Source: Bacillus sp. (in: firmicutes)
GTDB lineage: Bacteria > Bacillota > Bacilli > Bacillales > Bacillaceae
Length of the DNA: 64,000 nt
Reading direction: 5' to 3'
Assembly: GCA_031180405.1 (NCBI GenBank)
Contig: JAPSLU010000003.1
Span: 1 to 64,000 of the forward strand
This document shows, in pieces, positions 53,403 through 61,841 of this stretch. The notes beneath the pieces were generated by a model. It was not told the origin of the DNA. It did no database searches and saw only the letters and a program-made list of their open reading frames with translations. The position numbers were made by a program, and so were the translations under genes. How positions within the stretch are numbered: position 1 is the first letter of the stretch; the number at the start of each line of letters is the position of its first letter.

Positions 53403-54968
53403 ATGATGGACGTAGTATCAATAATCATCTCCATTTTGCTTGGCCTAATCGTCGGTGCAGTTGTTGGCTATTTTGTTCGTAAATCTATTGCCGAAGCGAA
53501 AATTGCTGGTGCTACTAGTGCAGCAGAACAAATTCTTGAAGATGCAAAGCGTGACGCAGAGGCTACTAAGAAGGAAGCTCTTCTTGAAGCTAAGGATGAA
53601 ATCCATAAGCTGAGAACGGATGCAGAGCAAGAAGTTCGTGAAAGACGCAATGAGCTTCAAAAACAAGAAAATCGCTTATTACAAAAGGAAGAGAATCTTG
53701 ACCGTAAGGATGAGTCTTTAGATAAACGTGAGGTTATGCTAGAGAGAAAAGAAGGTTCTCTGAATGACAGACAACAGCATATTGAAGAGATGGAAAGCAA
53801 AGTGGATGAGATTGTGCGTAAACAGCAAACAGAGCTTGAACGCATTTCTAGCCTTACACGAGATGAAGCAAGAAGCATCATCCTTGAAAAGGTTGAAAAT
53901 GAGCTCACACATGATATCGCGATCATGATTAAAGAGAGCGAGAATCGTGCAAAGGAAGAGGCTGACAAAAAGGCTAAGGAAATCCTGTCACTTGCTATTC
54001 AACGATGTGCAGCAGATCATGTAGCCGAGACAACCGTGTCTGTTGTTAATCTTCCAAATGATGAAATGAAAGGTCGTATTATTGGACGTGAAGGACGTAA
54101 TATCCGTACGCTAGAAACACTTACAGGTATAGATCTTATCATTGATGATACTCCCGAAGCAGTTATTTTATCAGGTTTTGATCCAATTCGTCGTGAAACC
54201 GCTAGGATTGCTTTAGACAAGTTAGTTCAAGATGGACGTATTCACCCTGCACGTATTGAAGAGATGGTTGAAAAATCCCGTCGTGAAGTGGATGAATATA
54301 TTCGTGAAATTGGTGAACAAACAACGTTTGAAGTTGGAGTTCATGGCCTTCACCCTGATTTGATAAAAATACTAGGTCGCTTAAAGTTCAGAACAAGCTA
54401 TGGCCAAAATGTGTTAAAGCATTCTATGGAAGTTGCATTCTTATCAGGTTTGATGGCAGCAGAGCTTGGCGAGGACGAATTACTAGCAAAACGCGCAGGA
54501 TTACTACATGATATTGGGAAAGCTATTGATCATGAAGTAGAAGGAAGTCACGTGGAAATTGGTGTTGAACTTGCTACGAAGTATAAAGAGCATTCTGTTG
54601 TTATAAACAGTATTGCTTCACACCATGGTGATACAGAGCCTACTTCAATTATTGCGGTAATTGTGGCAGCAGCTGATGCATTATCAGCGGCAAGACCTGG
54701 TGCACGTAGTGAAACACTTGAGAATTACATTCGTCGCTTAGAAAAGCTTGAAGAAATATCTGAATCCTATGAAGGTGTTGAGAAATCATTTGCTATTCAG
54801 GCTGGTCGAGAGGTTCGTATTATGGTTAAACCTGACAGCATTGATGATTTACAGGCCCATCGTTTGGCAAGAGATATTCGAAAACGAATTGAAGAAGAGC
54901 TTGATTATCCGGGTCACATCAAAGTAACTGTGATCCGTGAAACAAGAGCTGTTGAATATGCAAAATAA
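53403..54968 (+). CDS. rny: ribonuclease Y
   Basis: N-terminal TM, coiled coil, KH ([38 protein letters not shown]) and HD domain ([10 protein letters not shown]). Confidence 0.97.
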   Translation: MMDVVSIIISILLGLIVGAVVGYFVRKSIAEAKIAGATSAAEQILEDAKRDAEATKKEALLEAKDEIHKLRTDAEQEVRERRNELQKQENRLLQKEENLDRKDESLDKREVMLERKEGSLNDRQQHIEEMESKVDEIVRKQQTELERISSLTRDEARSIILEKVENELTHDIAIMIKESENRAKEEADKKAKEILSLAIQRCAADHVAETTVSVVNLPNDEMKGRIIGREGRNIRTLETLTGIDLIIDDTPEAVILSGFDPIRRETARIALDKLVQDGRIHPARIEEMVEKSRREVDEYIREIGEQTTFEVGVHGLHPDLIKILGRLKFRTSYGQNVLKHSMEVAFLSGLMAAELGEDELLAKRAGLLHDIGKAIDHEVEGSHVEIGVELATKYKEHSVVINSIASHHGDTEPTSIIAVIVAAADALSAARPGARSETLENYIRRLEKLEEISESYEGVEKSFAIQAGREVRIMVKPDSIDDLQAHRLARDIRKRIEEELDYPGHIKVTVIRETRAVEYAK

Positions 54969-54998
54969 AGTGGGGCAGAAATGCGCCACTTTATTTTT
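54968..54998 (+). terminator. terminator after rny
   Basis: AAAGTGGGGCAgaaaTGCGCCACTTTATTTTT. Confidence 0.75.
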
Positions 54999-55052
54999 AC
55001 TTAATTTTATGCAACACTAGACTTACACTTAATTAGTAAAGAGGGAACATAA

Positions 55053-55847
55053 ATGAAAATTCTATTTATCGGTGATGTATTTGGTTCACCTGGCCGTGAT
55101 ATGGTTAAAGAATACTTACCAAAGTTAAAGACAAAATATCATCCCCAAGCAGTTATTATAAACGGTGAAAATGCTGCACATGGAAGAGGCATTACAGAAA
55201 AGATCTATCAGCAATTTATTCAACAAGGAGCACATGTTATTACAATGGGTAACCACACCTGGGATAACCGTGAGATTTTTGAATTTGTTGACAAAGCTCC
55301 TAAAATGATTCGTCCTGCAAACTTTCCTGAAAATAACCCAGGGAAAGGGATGACATTTGTATCAATTGGTGGAAAAGAAATCGCGGTTATTAATTTACAA
55401 GGCCGAGCATTTTTGCCTCCTTCTGATTGTCCTTTTAAAAAAGCTGACGAACTGATTGAACAAGCTCAAAAACGTACGTCAATTATTTTTGTGGATTTCC
55501 ACGCAGAAGCAACGAGCGAAAAACAAGCAATGGGCTGGTATTTAAATGGGCGAGCATCGGTTGTTGTAGGGACACATACACATGTACAAACAGCGGATGA
55601 GAGGATATTGGACAAAGGGACTGCCTATATTACTGATGTTGGGATGACAGGTCCATACGATGGAATCTTAGGAGTGGACAAAGAAATGATTCTAAAACGC
55701 TTTTTAACTGGTCTACCAGTCCGTCATGACGTTGCTGAAGGAAGATCCCAGCTTAGTGCTATTGTTGCTGAGGTAAATGATAAGACAGGAAAAGCAAGTA
55801 AAATAGAACGTATACTTATTAATGATGATCATATGTTTTTTGAATAA
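55053..55847 (+). CDS. ymdB: YmdB family metallophosphoesterase
   Basis: MKILFIGDVFGSPGRDMVKEYLPKLK, MGNHTWDN. Confidence 0.94.
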   Translation: MKILFIGDVFGSPGRDMVKEYLPKLKTKYHPQAVIINGENAAHGRGITEKIYQQFIQQGAHVITMGNHTWDNREIFEFVDKAPKMIRPANFPENNPGKGMTFVSIGGKEIAVINLQGRAFLPPSDCPFKKADELIEQAQKRTSIIFVDFHAEATSEKQAMGWYLNGRASVVVGTHTHVQTADERILDKGTAYITDVGMTGPYDGILGVDKEMILKRFLTGLPVRHDVAEGRSQLSAIVAEVNDKTGKASKIERILINDDHMFFE

Positions 55848-55868
55848 AATGTTTTACATTCATTTTTT

Positions 55869-56033
55869 AAGGCTCTTTTCTGAAAGTTGTTGCTAATTGA
55901 CCTAATTATCTATAAGACTACACTGTTTTGTAGCTATAAGGTACGTTTCTAAGAAGAAAAGATGCCACTATACTTGATATAGGGCTGTTTACTTCAAGTT
56001 ACTAATAGCAACAAAGGATGCGAAAATAGCCTT
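55869..56033. repeat. short MITE-like repeat sharing terminal inverted repeats with 46541-46757
   Basis: Left AAGGCTCTTTTCTGAAAGTTGTTGCTA; right TAGCAACAAAGGATGCGAAAATAGCCTT. Confidence 0.7.
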
Positions 56034-56081
56034 TTTTAAAAATGTTTATAGAGTGTAATATTCGAAATAATGTGCGAACAA

Positions 56082-56110
56082 GCAGGAATATTTTCAAACT
56101 CTAGTGAATA
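56082..56110 (+). promoter_or_regulatory. candidate sigma-H promoter of spoVS
   Basis: GCAGGAATA-N14-TGAATA (consensus RWAGGAXXT-N14-HGAAT). Confidence 0.65.
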
Positions 56111-56238
56111 TAGTATCAATGGATATATATCTAACACTGTTTGGAAGGAATTTAGGGGAGATCCTTTTAAACAAGCTATGCCAATGATTGTTCTAATGAA
56201 CACTCAAGGATTCATTGAAAATTAAGGGGGAACTAGAA

Positions 56239-56499
56239 ATGGAAATATTAAAGGTTTCAGCAAAGTCTAATCCTAATTCGGTCGCCGGTGCTTTAGCCGG
56301 GGTTTTAAGGGAGAGAGGTGCAGCAGAAATCCAAGCAATTGGAGCGGGCGCACTAAATCAAGCTGTCAAGGCTGTTGCTATCGCTAGAGGCTTTGTAGCA
56401 CCAAGCGGAGTTGATTTAATCTGCATTCCTGCATTTACAGATATACAAATAGATGGAGAAGAGCGTACAGCTATTAAACTAATTGTAGAGCCTAGATGA
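56239..56499 (+). CDS. spoVS: stage V sporulation protein S
   Basis: MEILKVSAKSNPNSVAGALAGVLRERGAAEIQAIGAGALNQAVKAVAIARG; 86 aa, ATG at 56239. Confidence 0.97.
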   Translation: MEILKVSAKSNPNSVAGALAGVLRERGAAEIQAIGAGALNQAVKAVAIARGFVAPSGVDLICIPAFTDIQIDGEERTAIKLIVEPR

Positions 56500-56533
56500 A
56501 GACTCTATTCTATTAATAGGCAATTTTAAAAAT

Positions 56534-56567
56534 GGGTTTGACTCTATGAGTCAAACCCTTGTTTTTT
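56534..56567 (+). terminator. terminator after spoVS
   Basis: GGGTTTGACTctatgAGTCAAACCC then TTGTTTTTTT. Confidence 0.85.
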
Positions 56568-56614
56568 TAGGTCGAAAAATTCTATAAATAAGTAGTGTAG
56601 AAAGGAAGAGATAT

Positions 56615-57541
56615 ATGATGCCGATCTTCGATGCACACTGTGATATGCTTTTTAAACTTTGGGAAAATCCTAAGCTGGATGTTTTTCATGACGATCGTTT
56701 ACACGTAACCATATCAGACTTGAAAAATGGGGATAAAAATATTCAGTGCTTTGCTATATTTGTACCCAATCAGGTTCCTTTTGTTCAGCGATTAGCTGTT
56801 GCACAACAACAGATTAATATTTTTTATCAAAGAATTCTTAATATCTATCCTGAGATAAAACTGATAAAGACAAAATCCGATATTAATGGTTTAAAAGAGG
56901 GTGAAATAGGAGCAATTTTAACATTAGAGGGATGTGATGCAATAGGTGATCAAATAGAAAATTTGGAGCTTCTGTATGAGCTTGGCGTTCGATCAGTAGG
57001 ATTGACCTGGAATTATGCCAATTTGGTTGCAGATGGTGTACTCGAGAAGCGAAACGGAGGTTTAACAAACTTTGGTCAAAATGTTATTCGCTTTTTAAAT
57101 AAAAAAAAGATATGGACAGATTTATCACACGCGAGTGAAAGAAGCTTCTGGGAAGCATTAGATTTAGCGGACTATCCAATCGCGACACATTCTAACGTAT
57201 ATAATCTATGCTCCCATGTGAGGAACTTAAAAGATGAACAAATTGTTTCCCTATTTCGAAAAAATGGAATGATTGGTATAACATTTGTACCTTTCTTCAC
57301 AAAAGAACAATCTCAACCTACTATTGCAAATCTAATTGAACATATTGATTATCTTTGTTCATTAGGTGGAGAAAATCAAATTGGGATTGGATCTGATTTT
57401 GACGGCATTGATGAGACGATCATTGGTCTTGAAAACTATTCTTGTTATGAAAATTTTATAAACGAGTTGTATCGGCACTTTCCAGAGTCTAAAGTAAAAA
57501 AGTTTATGTACGAAAATTTTGTTGACCATATTTCCTTTTAA
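56615..57541 (+). CDS. M19 family membrane dipeptidase
   Basis: FDAHCDMLF, LTLEGCDAI, GIGSDFDGID renal dipeptidase-like motifs. Confidence 0.9.
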   Translation: MMPIFDAHCDMLFKLWENPKLDVFHDDRLHVTISDLKNGDKNIQCFAIFVPNQVPFVQRLAVAQQQINIFYQRILNIYPEIKLIKTKSDINGLKEGEIGAILTLEGCDAIGDQIENLELLYELGVRSVGLTWNYANLVADGVLEKRNGGLTNFGQNVIRFLNKKKIWTDLSHASERSFWEALDLADYPIATHSNVYNLCSHVRNLKDEQIVSLFRKNGMIGITFVPFFTKEQSQPTIANLIEHIDYLCSLGGENQIGIGSDFDGIDETIIGLENYSCYENFINELYRHFPESKVKKFMYENFVDHISF

Positions 57542-57726
57542 CTGCCCGAGGAACACCTCGAAATCTCAAAATATTTTAGGGAAACTCTTGTATTTTTTTC
57601 TTGTAAGGTCTAAAATTGAATACGTTTAGTGTAAATCCAATCATTTTACTAAGTTTTGATCTACATAACAACAATCGAAAACATAGATAAATAAAATTAA
57701 TGTAATAATTGAGGGGTGTAGAATGC

Positions 57727-59463
57727 ATGATTAGTCAACTTTCCTGGAAAGTTGGAGGACAGCAAGGTGAGGGTATTGAAAGTACCGGTGAAGTATTCTC
57801 AATTGCATTAAACCGACTAGGATATTATTTATATGGATACCGTCACTTTTCATCTCGAATTAAAGGTGGACACACAAATAACAAGATTCGTGTAAGCACG
57901 ACTCAAGTTCGAGCGATTTCGGATGATCTTGATATTTTAGTAGCTTTTGATCAGGAAACCATTGATGTGAATTTCCATGAGCTTCGAGATGGTGGCATTG
58001 TTCTAGCAGATTCTAAATTTAGCCCAACAATTCCTGAAGTTGCAAATGTAACACTTTATTCTGTACCATTTACAGAAATTGCTACTGAACTAGGTACATC
58101 ACTGATGAAGAACATGGTTGCAATTGGGGCAACGAGTGCCATTTTAGATATTGAGGCAAGCCAATATCATGAAGTTGTAAACGAAATATACGGTCGCAAG
58201 GGCGAACAAATTGTGATTAAAAACATGCAAGCGATAGAAAATGGTGCTAATTATTTAAAAAATGAATTGAAATTTGAACGTCAAGATTTATTTTTAGAGA
58301 AAGCAGATGGCATAAAGCGTATGTTTATGATCGGAAATGACGCTATTGCATTAGGGGCAATTGCCGGTGGGTCACGTTTCATGGCAGCATACCCTATAAC
58401 ACCTGCTTCTGAAATTATGGAATATTTAATTAAAAAATTGCCTAAATTCGGTGGGGCTGTAATTCAAACAGAAGATGAAATCGCTGCTTGTACGATGGCG
58501 ATTGGCGCAAACTATGCCGGTGCACGTACATTTACAGCATCGGCTGGTCCTGGTTTATCTCTAATGATGGAGGCAATCGGCTTATCAGGGATGACAGAAC
58601 AACCACTGGTTATCGTTGATACACAACGTGGTGGTCCGAGTACGGGATTACCTACAAAACAAGAACAATCAGACTTAATGGCGATGATTTATGGAACACA
58701 TGGGGAAATTCCCAAAGTTGTTATGGCTCCAAGTACAGTCCAAGAGGCATTCTACGATACAATCGAAGCATTTAATATTGCTGAAGAATTTCAAGTACCT
58801 GTTATTCTTTTAACAGATCTACAACTATCACTAGGTAAGCAAACGGTAGAACCGTTAGACTATAGTAAAATTGAAATTCGTCGTGGTAAATTAGTTTCCG
58901 ACGAATTGCCTGAATCTGAAAACAAAGCTTATTTTAAACGTTTTGAAGTAACAGTTGATGGAGTGTCACCTCGAGTAATACCAGGCATGAAAAATGGAAT
59001 TCACCATGTAACAGGTGTTGAGCATGATGAGACAGGAAAGCCATCGGAAGCTGCAAGCAATCGTATTAATCAAATGGACAAACGTTTAAGAAAACTTAAC
59101 AATCTACAATTTAAAAATCCAGTACATCAAAATGCACCACATGAAAGTCCGGATGTTCTGCTTGTTGGATTCATCTCCACCAGAGGAACAATTGAAGAGG
59201 CAATGAATCGTCTAGAAGCTGATGGAATTAAAGTGAATCATGCACAAATTCGTTTAATTCATCCTTTTCCAACAGAGGAAATCCTACCATTAGTAGAAGC
59301 GGCTAAAAAAGTAATTGTCGTTGAGAATAATGCTACAGGTCAATTGGCAAGTCTTTTAAAAATGAATGTAGGACATGCAAATAAAATCTCTTCTTTATTA
59401 AAATATGATGGTAATCCGTTCCTACCTCATGAAATTCATACTAGAAGTAAGGAGTTGATCTAA
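57727..59463 (+). CDS. korA: 2-oxoacid:ferredoxin oxidoreductase subunit alpha (gamma-alpha fusion)
   Basis: WKVGGQQGEGIESTGEVFS (gamma domain), AAYPITPASEIMEYL, TASAGPGLSLMMEAIGLSGMTEQPLVIVDTQRGGPSTG. Confidence 0.92.
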   Translation: MISQLSWKVGGQQGEGIESTGEVFSIALNRLGYYLYGYRHFSSRIKGGHTNNKIRVSTTQVRAISDDLDILVAFDQETIDVNFHELRDGGIVLADSKFSPTIPEVANVTLYSVPFTEIATELGTSLMKNMVAIGATSAILDIEASQYHEVVNEIYGRKGEQIVIKNMQAIENGANYLKNELKFERQDLFLEKADGIKRMFMIGNDAIALGAIAGGSRFMAAYPITPASEIMEYLIKKLPKFGGAVIQTEDEIAACTMAIGANYAGARTFTASAGPGLSLMMEAIGLSGMTEQPLVIVDTQRGGPSTGLPTKQEQSDLMAMIYGTHGEIPKVVMAPSTVQEAFYDTIEAFNIAEEFQVPVILLTDLQLSLGKQTVEPLDYSKIEIRRGKLVSDELPESENKAYFKRFEVTVDGVSPRVIPGMKNGIHHVTGVEHDETGKPSEAASNRINQMDKRLRKLNNLQFKNPVHQNAPHESPDVLLVGFISTRGTIEEAMNRLEADGIKVNHAQIRLIHPFPTEEILPLVEAAKKVIVVENNATGQLASLLKMNVGHANKISSLLKYDGNPFLPHEIHTRSKELI

Positions 59464-59464
59464 C

Positions 59465-60334
59465 ATGGCAGCAACATTTAAAGATTTTCGTAATAATGTG
59501 AAACCTAACTGGTGTCCTGGATGTGGTGACTTCTCAGTACAAGCTGCTATACAACGTGCTGCAGCTAATGTAGGGCTTACTCCCGAGGAGTTAGCTGTTG
59601 TTTCTGGTATTGGATGTTCAGGGCGTATTTCTGGTTATATAAATTCATATGGTTTCCATGGCATTCATGGAAGATCCTTGCCAATTGCGCAGGGAGTGAA
59701 AATGGCTAATAAGGATTTAACCGTTATAGCATCTGGTGGAGATGGAGATGGTTTTGCGATTGGTTTGGGTCATACCATTCATGCCATTCGTCGTAATATT
59801 GATATTACGTATATTGTGATGGATAACCAAATCTATGGTCTTACTAAGGGACAAACTTCACCACGGAGCGATGCGGGCTTTGTGACGAAAAGTACACCAC
59901 AAGGTTCAATAGAATCTTCACTATCTGTCATGGAAATGGCCTTAACAGCTGGAGCAACATTTGTTGCTCAAAGTTTTTCAACAGATTTAAAAGATTTAAC
60001 AGCATTAATTGAGGCTGGAATCAATCATAAAGGATTTTCTTTAATCAATGTGTTTAGTCCCTGTGTAACATACAATAAAGTAAACACATATGACTGGTTT
60101 AAGGAAAATCTAACTAAGCTAGGTAATATTGAGGGATATGATCCTCATAACAAAGAGGTTGCAATGCAAACTCTAATGAAGCACAATGGTTTAGTAACAG
60201 GTTTAATTTATCAAAATACTGAGCAAAAATCATATCAAGAAATGATCAATGGTTATAGCGAGGCACCGTTGTCACAAGCTAAACTGGAAATTGATGAAGA
60301 AGAGTTCAATAAATTAGTTGCAGAATTTATGTAA
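59465..60334 (+). CDS. korB: 2-oxoacid:ferredoxin oxidoreductase subunit beta
   Basis: WCPGCGDFSVQAAIQ, TPP motif GGDGDGFAIGLGHTIHAIRRNIDITYIVMDNQIYGLTKGQTSP. Confidence 0.93.
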   Translation: MAATFKDFRNNVKPNWCPGCGDFSVQAAIQRAAANVGLTPEELAVVSGIGCSGRISGYINSYGFHGIHGRSLPIAQGVKMANKDLTVIASGGDGDGFAIGLGHTIHAIRRNIDITYIVMDNQIYGLTKGQTSPRSDAGFVTKSTPQGSIESSLSVMEMALTAGATFVAQSFSTDLKDLTALIEAGINHKGFSLINVFSPCVTYNKVNTYDWFKENLTKLGNIEGYDPHNKEVAMQTLMKHNGLVTGLIYQNTEQKSYQEMINGYSEAPLSQAKLEIDEEEFNKLVAEFM

Positions 60335-60342
60335 GATAGTAG

Positions 60343-60373
60343 AAGGGCTGATGATGATTCATCAGCCCTTTTC
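60343..60373 (+). terminator. terminator after korB
   Basis: AAGGGCTGATGAtgatTCATCAGCCCTTTT. Confidence 0.85.
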
Positions 60374-60464
60374 ATATGTTAACAAAATGAATATATGAAT
60401 GTGAAAATGCATAATTAGGCATACTTTAATTAAAATAAAAGCTATTTTGATTGGAGTGTCAGCC

Positions 60465-61598
60465 ATGAAAGCCGTAACATACCAAGGTCCGAATAATGTT
60501 GTCGTTAAAGAGGTTGAAGATGCTAAATTAGAAAAAAAGGATGATATATTAGTTAAAATCACCTCTACAGCTATATGTGGGTCTGACCTACATCTTTATA
60601 AAGGGAGTATGCCTTTACCAGAAGGATATATAATAGGCCATGAACCTATGGGAATAGTGGAAGAAATCGGTCCTGAAGTGACGAAAGTTAAAAAAGGTGA
60701 CCGAGTGGTTATTCCGTTTAATGTTTCTTGTGGTCAATGTATTTATTGCCAACAAGATTTAACGAGTCAATGTGATAATTCCAATCCTCACTATGATTCT
60801 GGCGGTTATTTCGGATATACAGAAAAGTTTGGTAATCATCCAGGGGGACAAGCAGAATACTTAAAAGTACCATTTGGTAACTTTACTCCATTTGTCATTC
60901 CAGAATCGTGTGAATTGGAGGATGAAGACCTTTTATTTTTGTCAGACGTTCTTCCAACAGCCTATTGGAGTGTAACGAATGCAGGTGTGAAAAAAGATGA
61001 TACAGTGATTGTCCTTGGAAGCGGTCCGGTGGGGTTAATGGCACAAAAATTTGCATGGATGGCAGGAGCCAAACGTGTCATAGCCGTTGATCATCTTGGA
61101 TATCGGTTACATCATGCAAAAGAAAAAAACAAAGTTGAAACCTTTGATTTTACAGAATATCCTGATATGGGTGAACACTTAAAGGAGATAACAAAGGGAG
61201 GAGCCGATGTTGTCATTGATTGTGTAGGGATGGACGGAAAAAAATCTCCACTAGAATTTATTGAGCAAAAATTAAAGCTACAAGGCGGTACCCTTGGTCC
61301 AATCCAAATTTCGACCAAAGCGGTTAGAAAGTCGGGAACAGTTCAAATTACAGGAGTTTACGGGTCAAATTATAATAACTTCCCATTAGGTGCCTTTTTT
61401 GTAAGAAATATTACTCTAAAGATGGGACAGGCCCCGGTAATACCGATTATGCCAAAACTATTCAATATGATAACAAATAAAGAATTTGATCCGAAAGAAA
61501 TCATTACCCATCGAACAGCTTTATCAGATGCTAGCGAAGCATACAAGATTTTTAATAATCATGATGATGATTGCATTAAAGTGGTTTTAAAGCCATAG
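60465..61598 (+). CDS. zinc-dependent alcohol dehydrogenase (formaldehyde dehydrogenase-like MDR)
   Basis: CGSDLHLYKGSMPLPEGYIIGHEPMGIVEEIG, structural Zn Cys cluster CGQCIYCQQDLTSQC, VLGSGPVGLMA. Confidence 0.88.
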   Translation: MKAVTYQGPNNVVVKEVEDAKLEKKDDILVKITSTAICGSDLHLYKGSMPLPEGYIIGHEPMGIVEEIGPEVTKVKKGDRVVIPFNVSCGQCIYCQQDLTSQCDNSNPHYDSGGYFGYTEKFGNHPGGQAEYLKVPFGNFTPFVIPESCELEDEDLLFLSDVLPTAYWSVTNAGVKKDDTVIVLGSGPVGLMAQKFAWMAGAKRVIAVDHLGYRLHHAKEKNKVETFDFTEYPDMGEHLKEITKGGADVVIDCVGMDGKKSPLEFIEQKLKLQGGTLGPIQISTKAVRKSGTVQITGVYGSNYNNFPLGAFFVRNITLKMGQAPVIPIMPKLFNMITNKEFDPKEIITHRTALSDASEAYKIFNNHDDDCIKVVLKP

Positions 61599-61623
61599 AA
61601 TTAACTCGGATAATAAACATGGA

Positions 61624-61659
61624 AAAATGCTTAGAGTTATGCTTTCTAAGCATTTTTTG
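61624..61659 (+). terminator. terminator after alcohol dehydrogenase
   Basis: AAAATGCTTAGagttatgctttCTAAGCATTTTTT. Confidence 0.8.
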
Positions 61660-61841
61660 AGTTTGCACATATTATCTTATTTTTCAAATTAACGATATAA
61701 AAAAATATGATTTTATAAACCTCTTATTATGAAATTAATTTTCTGTTATTTTTCATATAACCGAAAATACAGTAAACTAGATAAGAAGACTTTATATTTT
61801 TCCTTGTACGTTCTAATAAAATTACTAAGGTGAGTTTATAT

